Positions 1-8,647 of a DNA stretch of 64,000 bases are shown here, one piece after another. Position 1 is the stretch's first letter. Each line of letters starts with the position of its first letter. Under the pieces are notes generated by a model that did not search any database, was not told the DNA's origin, and saw only the letters and a list, made by a program, of their open reading frames with translations. Position numbers and translations under genes: made by a program. The DNA is taken from positions 62,001 through 126,000 of the forward strand of contig NZ_JACJSA010000005.1 in NCBI RefSeq assembly GCF_014697545.1. Reading direction: 5' to 3'. The stretch is from Oscillatoria sp. FACHB-1407. GTDB taxonomy: Bacteria; Cyanobacteriota; Cyanobacteriia; Elainellales; Elainellaceae.

Positions 1-221
1 CTACTGTTTTATCGCAATTGACTGTCGAGGAAGGCGTTTTAGAAGGAACGTGGGATCTGAACTGTCAAATTGGGGAAACTGCCGAAAGTGGCGATCGCTC
101 ATTTAAAGTTCGTTACACGTTTGACCCTGAGACACAAACCTTGACAGAAACGTTACTAAATCCAACCACAGAGCAACCAATTGACCGGATTCCAATCGTG
201 TTCTTCCGCGTTGCCCCGTAG
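1..221 (+). CDS. C-terminal fragment of an unrecognised protein
   Basis: An open frame enters from the left edge and stops at 221. About 73 residues are visible, acidic and polar, with alternating hydrophobic positions (for example FKVRYTFDPETQTLTETLL) that suggest beta strands of a small barrel or lipocalin-like fold. No motif identifies a function. The true start is outside the window, and the internal ATG-like codon at 18 should not be taken as the start. It could be a small cyanobacterial DUF protein; this is a guess from the strand pattern only. Confidence 0.45.
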   Translation, partial: TVLSQLTVEEGVLEGTWDLNCQIGETAESGDRSFKVRYTFDPETQTLTETLLNPTTEQPIDRIPIVFFRVAP

Positions 222-357
222 TTCTGTCCCCTTTGCGCCCCACTCCCACACGCTTGCCATCAAAACCGGGATTGCCATCTGGAAGTCAAAACAGCCATAG
301 TTGAAACGTCAGTCAAAAAACCGCGTTTCTGCTACCAAAACTTCGGGGGCAAGGGTT

Positions 358-1122
358 ATGCGTCCAGGTTCTACTTTGCGTATCTTGATCGTGACACTCC
401 TGATTTGGGGAGTGAGTGCAACAGCGGCGATCGCAAATACGTGGCCTCCTATGGCAATCTGGTTACTTCAGATGCCGTTGGGCGCAAGCTTGCTGAGCTA
501 TGGTGTGGGATTGGTGGCGATCGCCCTGTTAGAAGGGGCTATCCTGTGGCGACGAGAAAACCTGGCTCTCAAACGGAGCCTGATCATATCTGCTGTGGCA
601 AACCTGTATTCATTAGGACTGGGGTTACTGGCGATCGCAGGCTTCGCTGCCTTGCCCTATAGCATTCTGGGAACTGTATTTCTAGGAACCTTGTATGTCC
701 TGCTGATTCTAGCTTCCTGGTCTTTTGTTCCCTATTTTCAGATGCAGAGGTTAAAGCAATATCCCCTGTGGCGGACTCTATCGCGATTAGCGATTTGGGG
801 TGGCATTTGGTTTGCCCTGTTATTGAGTAGTTTATTGTTGATTTCAATTGTTCATACCATTAATCCAAGAACAACCGCTGGGATTCGTTTTCCTGATCCA
901 ACTGTTCCGTTGTATGTGAACGCTCTACAACTGCTTGCAGTCATGCTGTTTATCGGAATTGGGTTTGCGATTAGTGTTGTGTCAGAGGGGGCCTGTCTGA
1001 CTCGCTGGTTGCCCCAATCTTCTAACCGTTTGTGGCGAACTGTGTTAGTCATGAATTTACGTTCCTATGCTTATATTGCTGTACCGATTACCCTGCTATT
1101 TCTGATGAGTAGACGGACATAA
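358..1122 (+). CDS. multi-pass membrane protein of unknown function
   Basis: A protein of about 254 residues made mostly of hydrophobic segments. A first helix (IVTLLIWGVSATAAIA) looks like an uncleaved or cleaved signal. It is followed by roughly five more transmembrane segments, ending in ITLLFLM near the C-terminus. The open frame reaches back to a TTG at 301, but the ATG at 358 puts the first hydrophobic segment close to the N-terminus and is preferred. No catalytic or transporter motif was recognised. The next gene is a kinase on the same strand 130 bp downstream. No functional link is visible. Confidence 0.6.
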   Translation: MRPGSTLRILIVTLLIWGVSATAAIANTWPPMAIWLLQMPLGASLLSYGVGLVAIALLEGAILWRRENLALKRSLIISAVANLYSLGLGLLAIAGFAALPYSILGTVFLGTLYVLLILASWSFVPYFQMQRLKQYPLWRTLSRLAIWGGIWFALLLSSLLLISIVHTINPRTTAGIRFPDPTVPLYVNALQLLAVMLFIGIGFAISVVSEGACLTRWLPQSSNRLWRTVLVMNLRSYAYIAVPITLLFLMSRRT

Positions 1123-1252
1123 TGAAGGTGAGCAAATTGGGGTTATTAGTCTGGAGTCCAACTACGCTCACCCCTTCACGACAACATTTAAGCTGCACCT
1201 TGTCACTTCTTTGCTCCTCTGTTCTTTCCCTTCGTCTTCTGCTATCGCCTCT

Positions 1253-2683
1253 ATGTTGCAACCTGACCACATCCTCCGCGATCGCTATCAACTGAAACAC
1301 AAATTAGGACAAGGTGCCGGACGACAAACCTGGTTAGCCCATGACCTGGCAGAAGAACCCGCAGAGCCAGTGGTTATCAAACTCATGACCTTTGGCGAAG
1401 AAGTGCGGTGGGATGACTTGAGGCTCTTTGAACGCGAAGCACAAATCTTGCGGCACCTGAACCATCCCCACATTCCCAAATACCGAGACTTTTTCTCGAT
1501 TGACGATCGCTTATTGCGGTTTGGCTTAGTGCAAAACTACATTCCCGGTACTTCGTTAAAGGACATGCTTGCTCAAGGGAAGCACTTTAGCGAACAGCAG
1601 GTACGCCAGATTGCAACTAACCTGCTCCACATTTTGAGCTATCTACACGAACTCAGTCCTCCCGTTTTGCATCGTGATATTAAGCCCAGTAACTTGATCT
1701 TAGGAGAAGATAAGTTCATTTATCTGGTGGATTTTGGAGCCGTTCAAGATAAGGCAGCGATCGAAGGAGAAACGTTTACTGTCGTTGGCACCTACGGCTA
1801 CGCGCCGATGGAGCAGTTTGGCGGACGAGCAGTCCCCGCTTCTGACCTGTATGCTCTAGGGGCAACGCTAATTCACCTGTTAACAGGGGTTTCCCCAGCA
1901 GAACTGCCTCAACAGGATCTTCAGATTCAATTTACTGACCACGTTAGTCTTGATCCTGATTTTGTGGACTGGATTCAAATCCTCACACAACCCGATGTCA
2001 CCAAACGGTTTCAAACCGCACGGCAAGCCCTGGAGGCGTTGCGATCGCCCCAACAAGATGACCCCACCCCCTTACCTCAGCGACGATATACCCCAATCAA
2101 ACGGTTTGACGTTGCCGAATCTGTTCTTGAGCGATCGCCCCAACGGAAGGAAGGATTCGCATCGTCTAAAACAGTGGTGTCACTGACCAGCCCATCTTTC
2201 ACCCAAATCCAGATACATCACGCTCCTGATAGGTTGCTCATTCAAACTCCGGGAGCCAATCGATGGAGTTTACTGTTACTCATTCCAATTGGAATCATTC
2301 TCTTGATCATTCTTCGAGCCGTTCTTCCTGTCATCACGATTACTGTATCCGGTGCAGGGTTATTTAGCCTATTTCTACTTCTGTTCGCATTGAGTATTTT
2401 TTGGGAATTTCTGCCCACGTTTATCGATTTTCAACAGGATCGATTCATCATCTACAAACGTCCTTTCAACTTCACAATACAAACCACCAATCAGCCGATC
2501 GCTGATATTCAGGACGTATTTCACACCCTAAAAACCTTTCGCAGTGGTAAACGAACCTACGAGAAACGAGTTGTCGTTGTGCAAACCAGTTACAACGAAA
2601 CCTATTTTGCCAAGGGGTTCAGTTGGGATGAATGCAACTGGTTGGTGGAGGTGATTCAGCAGTGGTTAGGGTTTTCTCGTTAG
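1253..2683 (+). CDS. membrane-anchored serine/threonine protein kinase
   Basis: Hanks-type kinase that should phosphorylate Ser/Thr on unknown partners. The kinase domain covers about residues 12-275. It has a glycine loop (GQGAG, 19-23), the ATP lysine in VVIK (K43), catalytic loop HRDIKPSN (D142) and DFG (D160). A Pro/Gln-rich linker follows, then a pair of hydrophobic segments at about 342-395 (LLLLIPIGIILLIIL and LFSLFLLLFALSIFW), and a C-terminal region of about 80 residues on the same side as the kinase. The frame extends to 1211, but the ATG at 1253 begins MLQPDHILRDRYQL, the usual start of cyanobacterial kinases of this type. All catalytic residues are present, so it is predicted active. 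Confidence 0.9.
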   Translation: MLQPDHILRDRYQLKHKLGQGAGRQTWLAHDLAEEPAEPVVIKLMTFGEEVRWDDLRLFEREAQILRHLNHPHIPKYRDFFSIDDRLLRFGLVQNYIPGTSLKDMLAQGKHFSEQQVRQIATNLLHILSYLHELSPPVLHRDIKPSNLILGEDKFIYLVDFGAVQDKAAIEGETFTVVGTYGYAPMEQFGGRAVPASDLYALGATLIHLLTGVSPAELPQQDLQIQFTDHVSLDPDFVDWIQILTQPDVTKRFQTARQALEALRSPQQDDPTPLPQRRYTPIKRFDVAESVLERSPQRKEGFASSKTVVSLTSPSFTQIQIHHAPDRLLIQTPGANRWSLLLLIPIGIILLIILRAVLPVITITVSGAGLFSLFLLLFALSIFWEFLPTFIDFQQDRFIIYKRPFNFTIQTTNQPIADIQDVFHTLKTFRSGKRTYEKRVVVVQTSYNETYFAKGFSWDECNWLVEVIQQWLGFSR

Positions 2684-2770
2684 CTAAAGCGATACTTCTG
2701 TTGCTGATCTGCCACCCTAAATCTGCTTGAATACTGATTTAGCAACTGTCAAAACAGTTAATCCAAGGGG

Positions 2771-2842
2771 ATGTGGGGACTGCGCTCCCAGCCAGGGGTT
2801 CCACTCCTGCACCCTGTCCTAACCAACCTTCGGTTGTTATAT
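2771..2842 (-). repeat. R3 dispersed repeat, partial copy
   Basis: GC-rich core reading, on the minus strand, GGGTGCAGG followed by GGAACCCCTGGCTGGG and GCGCAG. The same core recurs at 8544-8647, 10298-10391 and 51756-51861. It contains two short stems (GGGG...CCCC type). This copy keeps the flank CAACCGAAGG but has lost part of the distal half. It lies in the non-coding gap between the kinase gene and the MFS gene. Confidence 0.75.
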
Positions 2843-2886
2843 GTAAGGACGGATTCAGCCGCAAACCCTGGCAGAATAGGGTCTGA

Positions 2887-3160
2887 TATAGCTTTGGTCA
2901 GAAAGCTGAAGGCAATGGCAATGGCTCAAACCCTGATGCTGGGAAAGCTTCCTGATTCGCCTCCGCCCTATTGCATGTGGCTAACGTGAATTCGGGATAA
3001 GGATTTCGGCGGTTAAACCCGCCGCTATCGAAGCAAAACTGACCTGCGTCGGTTCGTCAAATCCTGCCTTTTCCCTAGTCCGCGTCGGCGGGCTTCCCTC
3101 TAATAGCCGCGAATTCATTCGCTGGGCTCTTCAACCGAACTGACGTTAGCTACGGCTATA
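2887..3160 (+). repeat. R1 dispersed repeat interrupted by an R2 element
   Basis: R1 begins TATAGCTTTGGTCAGAAAGC and normally ends GTGGCTACGGCTATA after about 100 bp. Here its tail is split: the left part stops at GTGGCTA (2983), 165 bp of R2 follow, and the R1 tail resumes as GCTACGGCTATA (3149-3160). GCTA is present on both sides of the insert, as expected for a target duplication. With R3 this accounts for nearly all of the 500-bp gap between the kinase and MFS genes. Confidence 0.85.
2984..3148 (+). mobile_element. R2 MITE-like element, 165 bp, nested in R1
   Basis: Starts ACGTGAATTCGGG and ends CTGACGTTA, so its ends are imperfect inverted repeats (ACGTSARTTCGG). Inside are GC-rich inverted motifs such as GGCGGTTAAACCCGCC and CGCGTCGGCGGG. 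A second copy of exactly the same length is at 37069-37233, and a 3'-truncated inverted copy at 28319-28465. It has no coding capacity, so any movement would depend on a transposase supplied elsewhere. Confidence 0.8.
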
Positions 3161-3183
3161 TGACCCGATAAACTTGAATTGTT

Positions 3184-4380
3184 ATGCCTTTTGATCGCGA
3201 TCGCCCGTCTTTCCCAACCTCATGTTCCTATCGGCTCTGGTTATTTTGCATCTGCGCTGGGATGTTTCTCTTCTTTACCCAGGTGACCATGCTGTTTCCA
3301 GTACTGCCGCTGTATGTTGCTCAACGGTGGGGGGAGGCATCTCCCGTGGGGTTGGTGATTGGGGCGATGGCAATGGGGCTGTTGTTTTTTCGCCCCGGAA
3401 TTGGGCTATTAATCGATCGGTGGGGGCGTAAGCCCGTGCTGTGGATGGGCTTGCTCATTATGATTGGCATTTTGCCACTGTATATCTGGTCGCCCAACCC
3501 AGTTTGGTTGATGGGAGTGCGCGTATTTCACGGCATCAGTCAGGCAGCAGTCGCTACCGCATCTCAGACGATGTTAGCGGATTTGGTTCCCCCCGAACGT
3601 CGCACGGCGATGATGGGCTATTTAGCCATGTCGAACACGATTGGATTCTCCCTGGGGCCGTTGTTGGGGTCAGTGATGTTCAATAGAACAGGTTTTACTG
3701 GGGCCGTGTTGATTATGCTGGTGATTACCCTGATAGGGGTTGGGGTTAGCTTACCGTTACCCTGGTTACAGTCGGGGAGGTCGTCCCTTACGTCTGACCC
3801 CACAGGTGACCCTGATCGGGGCTTTCCCTGGAAACATATCCTGGCCTTCCCAGTACGGGATGCAACTTTTCTCTTTTTTATCGGATCTTTTTTGCACGGT
3901 GGTGTCGTTACGTTTCTGCCGCTATTCATCGACCACTCGGCGTTGTTCTATAGCCTTAACGCACTCGTTGCAGTGTTAGTGCGATTTGGCTTAGGACGGT
4001 GGGAACGGGTTTTGCCGCAACGTTGGTTAGTCAGTGGTGCTCTGTTATGTGAAGGAACGGCATTAGTAGGGTTATCCGGTTTTCCAGAGTATTTGCCCAT
4101 CTGGTCAGTCATCTACGGTGTAGGCTTTGGAGCATTGTTCCCTGTGTTATCGGCGATCGTCTCATTGTCAGCCCCTGCTGAGATTCGGGGTCGAGTGTAT
4201 AGCTTTTTTCTGGCAGGGTTTGATGCAGGCATGATGTTAGGAGGGGCAGGGGTACAACCCTTGATCCATACACTGCCACTGCGATCGCTTTTTGTGGTGT
4301 TAGGGGGGTTAGGCAGCAGCGTCAGTTTAGTCGCGTTTCGACAGTTTGCCAGACCGGCTCCGGGAGTTGAGGCTAAATAA
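3184..4380 (+). CDS. MFS transporter
   Basis: A 398-residue major facilitator with about 12 hydrophobic segments in the inner membrane. The signature loop between TM2 and TM3 is present as GLLIDRWGRKPVLWMG, with the matching loop motif RVFHGISQAA (TM4) and LVPPERRTAMMGYLAMSNTIG (TM4-TM5). The second half is less typical: the region around LPLFIDHSALFYSLNALVAVLVRFG is shorter than usual, and the TM8-TM9 loop is RWERVLPQRW rather than a clear GRxxDRxGR. The substrate is unknown; drug or sugar efflux are both possible. The ATG at 3184 directly follows the R1/R2 repeats, so its promoter may lie within them. Confidence 0.85.
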   Translation: MPFDRDRPSFPTSCSYRLWLFCICAGMFLFFTQVTMLFPVLPLYVAQRWGEASPVGLVIGAMAMGLLFFRPGIGLLIDRWGRKPVLWMGLLIMIGILPLYIWSPNPVWLMGVRVFHGISQAAVATASQTMLADLVPPERRTAMMGYLAMSNTIGFSLGPLLGSVMFNRTGFTGAVLIMLVITLIGVGVSLPLPWLQSGRSSLTSDPTGDPDRGFPWKHILAFPVRDATFLFFIGSFLHGGVVTFLPLFIDHSALFYSLNALVAVLVRFGLGRWERVLPQRWLVSGALLCEGTALVGLSGFPEYLPIWSVIYGVGFGALFPVLSAIVSLSAPAEIRGRVYSFFLAGFDAGMMLGGAGVQPLIHTLPLRSLFVVLGGLGSSVSLVAFRQFARPAPGVEAK

Positions 4381-4432
4381 TCTCAATTCGAGTACCGCCA
4401 AAATCCTGACCCTAAACTCGTCCCAAATTACA

Positions 4433-4532
4433 TAGCTTTGGTCGGAAAGCTTAGGACGAAGGTAATGGCTCAAATCCTGATTCTGGGGAGCTTTCCGACT
4501 TGCCTCCACCCCACCACATATAGCTACGGCTA
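4433..4532 (+). repeat. R1 dispersed repeat copy
   Basis: Reads ATAGCTTTGGTCGGAAAGCT ... GGGGAGCTTTCCGACTTGCC ... ATATAGCTACGGCTAT. The internal arms GTCGGAAAGCT and AGCTTTCCGAC are a perfect inverted pair. Relative to the consensus GTCAGAAAGC, the A to G change in one arm is matched by T to C in the other. This copy therefore conserves pairing rather than sequence. Confidence 0.85.
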
Positions 4533-4611
4533 TCGCTGTGGGAGAGTCACCAGGAAGCCGGAGTTTTCTGAAACCCCGACTTCCCATACAATCCAGGTGT
4601 TTCAGACAGGC

Positions 4612-4989
4612 TTAATCACGGCCAGTTTGATTCTCTAACTGACGACCGCTTCGCTTCGCCGTGTCGGGATACAATCCACCCCACTCCTTGAGGGCTTGAC
4701 CCGACTCTTCTACAATGTTTTCGACGCGATCGCCCACATTATCTTCAGTCTGACGAGCTTCCCGCTCCCACTCGCCCATGGTTTTGGGTCGTTCAGAGTC
4801 AATCTGATGAGCCGTATCGCTGACTCGCTTATCGAGTCCACGGTTTTGCTTTCTGTCACCATGGCTTGGATCAGCACTGACCGTTAGCAGCACAATTCCC
4901 ACCAAAACGACCGACAGCAATTGCTTAACTTGCAGCTTTCTCAGAAATGAACTGAGAGTGGCGATCGCGTTAGAAATTAGATTTATCAT
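4612..4989 (-). CDS. small exported hydrophilic protein
   Basis: About 125 residues. The N-terminus has a short basic segment and a hydrophobic helix (LLSVVLVGIVLLTVSA), a probable signal peptide or membrane anchor. The rest is very hydrophilic and rich in charged residues and Gln/Asn (GEWEREARQTEDNVGDRVE), predicted helical or disordered. This resembles small cyanobacterial proteins annotated as low-temperature-induced or stress-related, but that match is from memory of the general pattern and is not decisive. The ATG at 4989 has GGAG seven bases upstream and is preferred to the TTG six bases earlier. Confidence 0.6.
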   Translation of the reverse strand: MINLISNAIATLSSFLRKLQVKQLLSVVLVGIVLLTVSADPSHGDRKQNRGLDKRVSDTAHQIDSERPKTMGEWEREARQTEDNVGDRVENIVEESGQALKEWGGLYPDTAKRSGRQLENQTGRD

Positions 4990-5183
4990 GGTCAAACTCC
5001 AGTTTTGAATTCTGAATATTGTGTTGTTTTAGAGTTGGGAGCGACATCGACAAACAGCCCCTATAGTGAAGCCAATTTGCTCTGTCAAACCCGAATTAAG
5101 ACTATCCACAAAAATCTAAGAATTCCTCTAACAGAAGTCGGAACTGTGGCAATACATACCTGCCCCTTAAGCTGTAGAGGGAG

Positions 5184-5267
5184 GTATAGCAACCGAGGGA
5201 TCGGCTAGGACGGGGTGCAGGGCTTCCTAGCTCACCTCCGCCCCATCAAATGTGACTATAGCTATCA
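5184..5267 (+). repeat. chimeric R3/R1 repeat
   Basis: The left half (TATAGCAACCGAGGG ... GACGGGGTGCAGGG) matches the beginning of R3. The right half (CTTCCTAGCTCACCTCCGCC ... CTATAGCTATC) matches the end of R1. The join at about 5222 suggests recombination between two repeat families. It lies in the 770-bp gene-free stretch 4996-5768. From 4996 to 5183 no feature was recognised. Confidence 0.6.
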
Positions 5268-5309
5268 GACGTGAGCAAGACGCTCACACTCCCTCTGCCT
5301 TTACCCCTG

Positions 5310-5715
5310 ATCCCTCATCCCTCATCCTTTATCCTTTATCCTTTACCCCTCATCCTTTATCCCTTATCCTTCATCCTTCATCCTTCATCCTTCATCCTTC
5401 ATCCTTTATCCTTTATCCTTTACCCCTCATCCTTCATCCTTCATCCTTCATCCCTCATCCTTTATCCTTTACCCTTCACCCTTTACCCCTCATCCCTCAT
5501 CCCTCATCCTTTACCCCTCATCCTTTATCCTTCATCCTTCATCCTTTATCCTTCATCCTTTATCCTTCATCCTTTATCCTTCATCCTTCATCCTTTACCC
5601 CTCATCCCTCATCCTTCATCCTTTACCCCTCATCCCTCATCCTTCATCCTTCATCCTTTATCCTTTACCCTTCACCCCTCATCCCTCATCCCCTTTATCC
5701 CTTATCCTTATCCTT
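5310..5715 (+). repeat. G-free heptanucleotide repeat array
   Basis: A 406-bp run of imperfect 7-mers, mainly CATCCTT, TATCCTT, TACCCCT and CATCCCT, equivalent to 58 units. The plus strand contains no G between 5310 and 5715. Because seven is not a multiple of three, every forward frame reads a similar repeat (Phe-Ile-Leu-His-Pro-Ser-Ser type). The two long overlapping frames here are therefore artefacts and not genes. It is of the STRR type known in cyanobacteria and ends about 50 bp before the next start codon. Confidence 0.95.
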
Positions 5716-5768
5716 GTAACTGAATTGTCAAACAATCCCTTTTTGGGCATTTCACGGATTCAACCTCC

Positions 5769-7283
5769 ATGTCTCAATCACAACGTCCAAACATTGTCGT
5801 TATCGGAGCAGGATGGGCAGGGTTGGGAGCAACCTATCATCTCGCCAAACAGGGGTATGATGTCACGCTATTAGAAGCAGGGGCATATCCAGGAGGATTG
5901 GTCGCAGGGTGGAAAACGGCTCAGGGGCGATCGATTGAAGCAGGCATTCATGGGTTCTGGTATCCCTATCACAACATCTTTTCACTGGTGGATGAGTTGG
6001 GTCTAAAACCTTTTACTCCCTGGACTCAATCATCGCAATACTCCCCAGCAGGCTTGGAGGTTGAGTCTCCTATTTTTCAAGATGAGCCGCAATTACCAAC
6101 CCCACTGGGCACGTTTCTCTATACTCGGTTCCAACGATTACCCTTGAGCGATCGCCTCTCAGCATTACCGCTACTCTATGCTGTGGTTGATTTTGATAAC
6201 TCTGACCAGGCATGGCGACGCTATGACCCCGTGACCGCGCGGGAGTTGTTCAAACAGTTTGGCGTGTCGGCACGGCTCTATCGAGATGCCTTTGAACCGA
6301 TGCTGCTCGTGGGTTTGTTTGCTCCAGGGGAGCAGTGCTCCGCTGCTGCTGCGTTAGGAATGCTCTACTACTTCATCCTGGCGCACCAACCCAACTTTGA
6401 TGTGGTGTGGTGTCGCGGTACGGTTGGCGAGATGATCTTTCGTCCCTGGGTGGAGCGAATCGAACAAGCCGGGGGGCGAGTCCTGACACAACGCCGCGTT
6501 ACCGATGTGCGGTTGGAAACGGTGGGTGAAACCCTGAAAGCAACAGGAGTAGTTTGTGGGAATGAGGTGTTTGAGGCAGATGCGGTGATCTTTGCAGTGG
6601 GTGTGACCGGAATGCAAAAGATTGTTAGCAACAGCCCAAATCTGCGACGACTACCGGAGTTTTGCAAGTTGATGAATCTGGGAGCGATCGATGTGTTAGC
6701 CACACGGCTCTGGTTCGATCGCAAGGTGTCTGTTCCACGCCCTTCAAATGCCTGCTTTGGGTTTGACACAACAACCGGATGGACTTTCTTTGACTTAAAC
6801 ACGCTGCACGATGAATGGCAGGAGGCAGAGGGCAGTGTGATCGAAGCCGATTTCTATCACGCCAATCAGCTGTTGCCATTAGAGGATGAACAAATTGTGG
6901 CAAAGGTACATCGCGATCTGGCAACCTGCGTTCCTGCGTTTCACGATGCAACGGTAGTCGATCACAGTGTGGTGCGGCTCCCCAAAGCTGTCACTCACTT
7001 CTCACCGGGGAGCTACCCATCCATGTTGCCCAAGACGACCTGCATCGAGAACGTGTTAATGAGCGGTGATTGGATCACGACTCGTCATGGCTCCTGGTCA
7101 CAAGAAAAGGCTTACGTCACGGGGTTAGAAGCAGCCAATCAGGTGATCGATCGCTTCCGAACAGGAGCCTCTGCCACGATCATTCCCGTTGAACCAGACG
7201 AACCCCACATTCAAACGGCTCGTTACATCAATCAAACTATTCGAGGATGGGCAAATCAATTTCCTAACCCATGGCTCCCTTAA
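5769..7283 (+). CDS. FAD-dependent carotene-desaturase-like oxidoreductase
   Basis: A 504-residue flavoprotein of the amine oxidase/phytoene desaturase superfamily. The N-terminal Rossmann motif is VVIGAGWAGLGATYHLAKQG (about residues 10-29), followed by the conserved LLEAGAYPGGLVAGW and the substrate-loop-like EAGIHGFWYPYHNIF. Near the C-terminus, NVLMSGDW and EKAYVTGLEAANQV form the second FAD-contact region typical of carotenoid desaturases. It probably acts on a carotenoid or other isoprenoid at the membrane. The family is large, so zeta-carotene desaturase itself is not claimed, and no other carotenoid gene is adjacent. It stands alone between the heptamer array and the phosphatase gene. 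Confidence 0.8.
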   Translation: MSQSQRPNIVVIGAGWAGLGATYHLAKQGYDVTLLEAGAYPGGLVAGWKTAQGRSIEAGIHGFWYPYHNIFSLVDELGLKPFTPWTQSSQYSPAGLEVESPIFQDEPQLPTPLGTFLYTRFQRLPLSDRLSALPLLYAVVDFDNSDQAWRRYDPVTARELFKQFGVSARLYRDAFEPMLLVGLFAPGEQCSAAAALGMLYYFILAHQPNFDVVWCRGTVGEMIFRPWVERIEQAGGRVLTQRRVTDVRLETVGETLKATGVVCGNEVFEADAVIFAVGVTGMQKIVSNSPNLRRLPEFCKLMNLGAIDVLATRLWFDRKVSVPRPSNACFGFDTTTGWTFFDLNTLHDEWQEAEGSVIEADFYHANQLLPLEDEQIVAKVHRDLATCVPAFHDATVVDHSVVRLPKAVTHFSPGSYPSMLPKTTCIENVLMSGDWITTRHGSWSQEKAYVTGLEAANQVIDRFRTGASATIIPVEPDEPHIQTARYINQTIRGWANQFPNPWLP

Positions 7284-7385
7284 TTATGGAGTCTCCGTGC
7301 AATATATAGATGTCTCTATAAGAGCGTTTAGCGAAATATCTCTGCTGAATTTACGTTCTATCTTTAATGTTCAAACTCATTCACT

Positions 7386-8255
7386 ATGTCACAACGAATT
7401 ACACCTCGTCTCATTCTAGAAACGCTTTTGCCTCACCTTAAAGTTGCTGCAAATTATGCTCGAAATGTGCAAAGCCGAATCGCATCTCGCCCTGCAAAAG
7501 AGGGTGACAGTTTCTTCGCGACAGCTTTAAGTGATGCAGATCTTTCCATCCAAACGTTGATTGAAGTCACTCTATTAGGTACTTTTCCAACGATTCGGTT
7601 TTATGGTGAAGAGTATGAGCAATCCTATAATACGAAATACTTTCGAGCGATCGACCTGGGAGACAAAAATGATTATCTGGTGACGCTTGACCCGATCGAT
7701 GGCACTCAGTTTTATCTGGATGGACACTCCAACTATCAAATCATCTTGACCGTGTTGAATTCAGATGAGTTTGAAGCAGCGATCGCCCTTACCCCTGCTC
7801 AAAACAGTTACTACTATGCGTTGCGAGGCGAAGGCACCTGGCAAGGAACGTTTGAGGATGATTTGTCAGCCTGCAAAACCCTTCGGGCTGATAAGACAAG
7901 TGCGACCATCTTCTTGGGATGGGGCATGGGGTGGTTAGCCCCACACTTAAAAGAACGTTATCAGGTACTCGACGTGGCAAAAGACTATTCCGCAGAGGTT
8001 CAAATTCCCAGTGTTAATGGCATCTTAAACGGGGAGTTGGCTGGAGTTGTGCTGCGGGCAGGCAAGCTGATTGACGGGGCGGCTCTGGCGTTTATCGCTC
8101 AGGAGGCAGGCTATATTGTCACAACTCATGACGGTAACCCACTGCCCCCGATCTATACGTGTGACGATTACACCCGTCCTGGCTTGATTATCGCTGCTTC
8201 TCCTGCCGTTCACATGCATTTGTTAGAAGCCGTCAACCAGGCTCAACGCGCCTAA
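7386..8255 (+). CDS. inositol monophosphatase-family phosphatase
   Basis: A 289-residue Mg-dependent phosphatase of the IMPase/CysQ superfamily. Metal and substrate motifs are visible: FYGEEYEQ (motif A acidic pair), DPIDGTQFYLDG (DPIDGT core) and, near the C-terminus, KLIDGAALAFIAQEAGY in place of the usual W-D-x-A motif. The last motif lacks the Trp. Substrates in this family include inositol phosphates, 3'-phosphoadenosine phosphates and fructose bisphosphate; the sequence does not decide between them. The gene ends four bases into the opposing small membrane-protein gene, so the two are convergent. Confidence 0.8.
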   Translation: MSQRITPRLILETLLPHLKVAANYARNVQSRIASRPAKEGDSFFATALSDADLSIQTLIEVTLLGTFPTIRFYGEEYEQSYNTKYFRAIDLGDKNDYLVTLDPIDGTQFYLDGHSNYQIILTVLNSDEFEAAIALTPAQNSYYYALRGEGTWQGTFEDDLSACKTLRADKTSATIFLGWGMGWLAPHLKERYQVLDVAKDYSAEVQIPSVNGILNGELAGVVLRAGKLIDGAALAFIAQEAGYIVTTHDGNPLPPIYTCDDYTRPGLIIAASPAVHMHLLEAVNQAQRA

Positions 8256-8512
8256 ATTTTGCCCTCAAATCGTTGAAACCAGACGAGATTGGCTACCGTT
8301 GTAATCACTAATGTGATACCGCCTCCAACCCATGCCAGCATTGGATCGTAACCGCCCCGACTGAGGTTCACCATCCAGCGATGTGTGAGTTCAGAAGACA
8401 CAACCCAATCAGCAATCAGGGGAAAGAGATACATCAACGACGCTCCAACGATGAGCCAGCCCACCATCGAGGCGAGCAAAAAAATGGTTTTGGCGGTTGA
8501 TTGGCTACCCAT
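8252..8512 (-). CDS. small membrane protein
   Basis: About 86 residues with two to three hydrophobic segments: IFLLASMVGWLIVGASLMYLF, then MLAWVGGGITLVITTVANLVW. The linking loop is basic and contains a Trp-rich stretch. The start is placed at the ATG at 8512; the frame extends upstream to 8536 without an obvious benefit. It overlaps the convergent phosphatase gene by four bases. The function is unknown. Confidence 0.6.
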   Translation of the reverse strand: MGSQSTAKTIFLLASMVGWLIVGASLMYLFPLIADWVVSSELTHRWMVNLSRGGYDPMLAWVGGGITLVITTVANLVWFQRFEGKI

Positions 8513-8543
8513 GGGCGATCGCAATACAGGACTCAAGTAAGAA

Positions 8544-8647
8544 CTATAACAACCGAGAGATTAGTTGGAACGGGGTGCAGGGGTGGAACCCCTGGCTGGG
8601 GGCGCAGCCCCACACCCTTTGTATTAACTGTCTCGACAATTGCTATA
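8544..8647 (+). repeat. R3 dispersed repeat, full copy
   Basis: Begins CTATAACAACCGAG and ends CAATTGCTATAG, so the ends are inverted repeats (CTATARCAA). The core is ACGGGGTGCAGGGGTGGAAC followed by CCCTGGCTGGGGGCGCAGCC, which folds into two GC stems. At about 104 bp this is the reference copy of the family. It occupies the gap upstream of the methyltransferase gene. From 8648 to 8889 no feature was recognised. Confidence 0.8.

Noticed and set aside
2771-2989. 72-residue frame between the kinase and MFS genes
   Set aside because: Made wholly of R3 and R1 repeat sequence.
5252-5723. Two long overlapping plus-strand frames rich in Phe-Ile-Leu-His-Pro-Ser-Ser
   Set aside because: Both are readings of the same G-free 7-mer array, which stays open in every forward frame; no start signal or non-repeat part.
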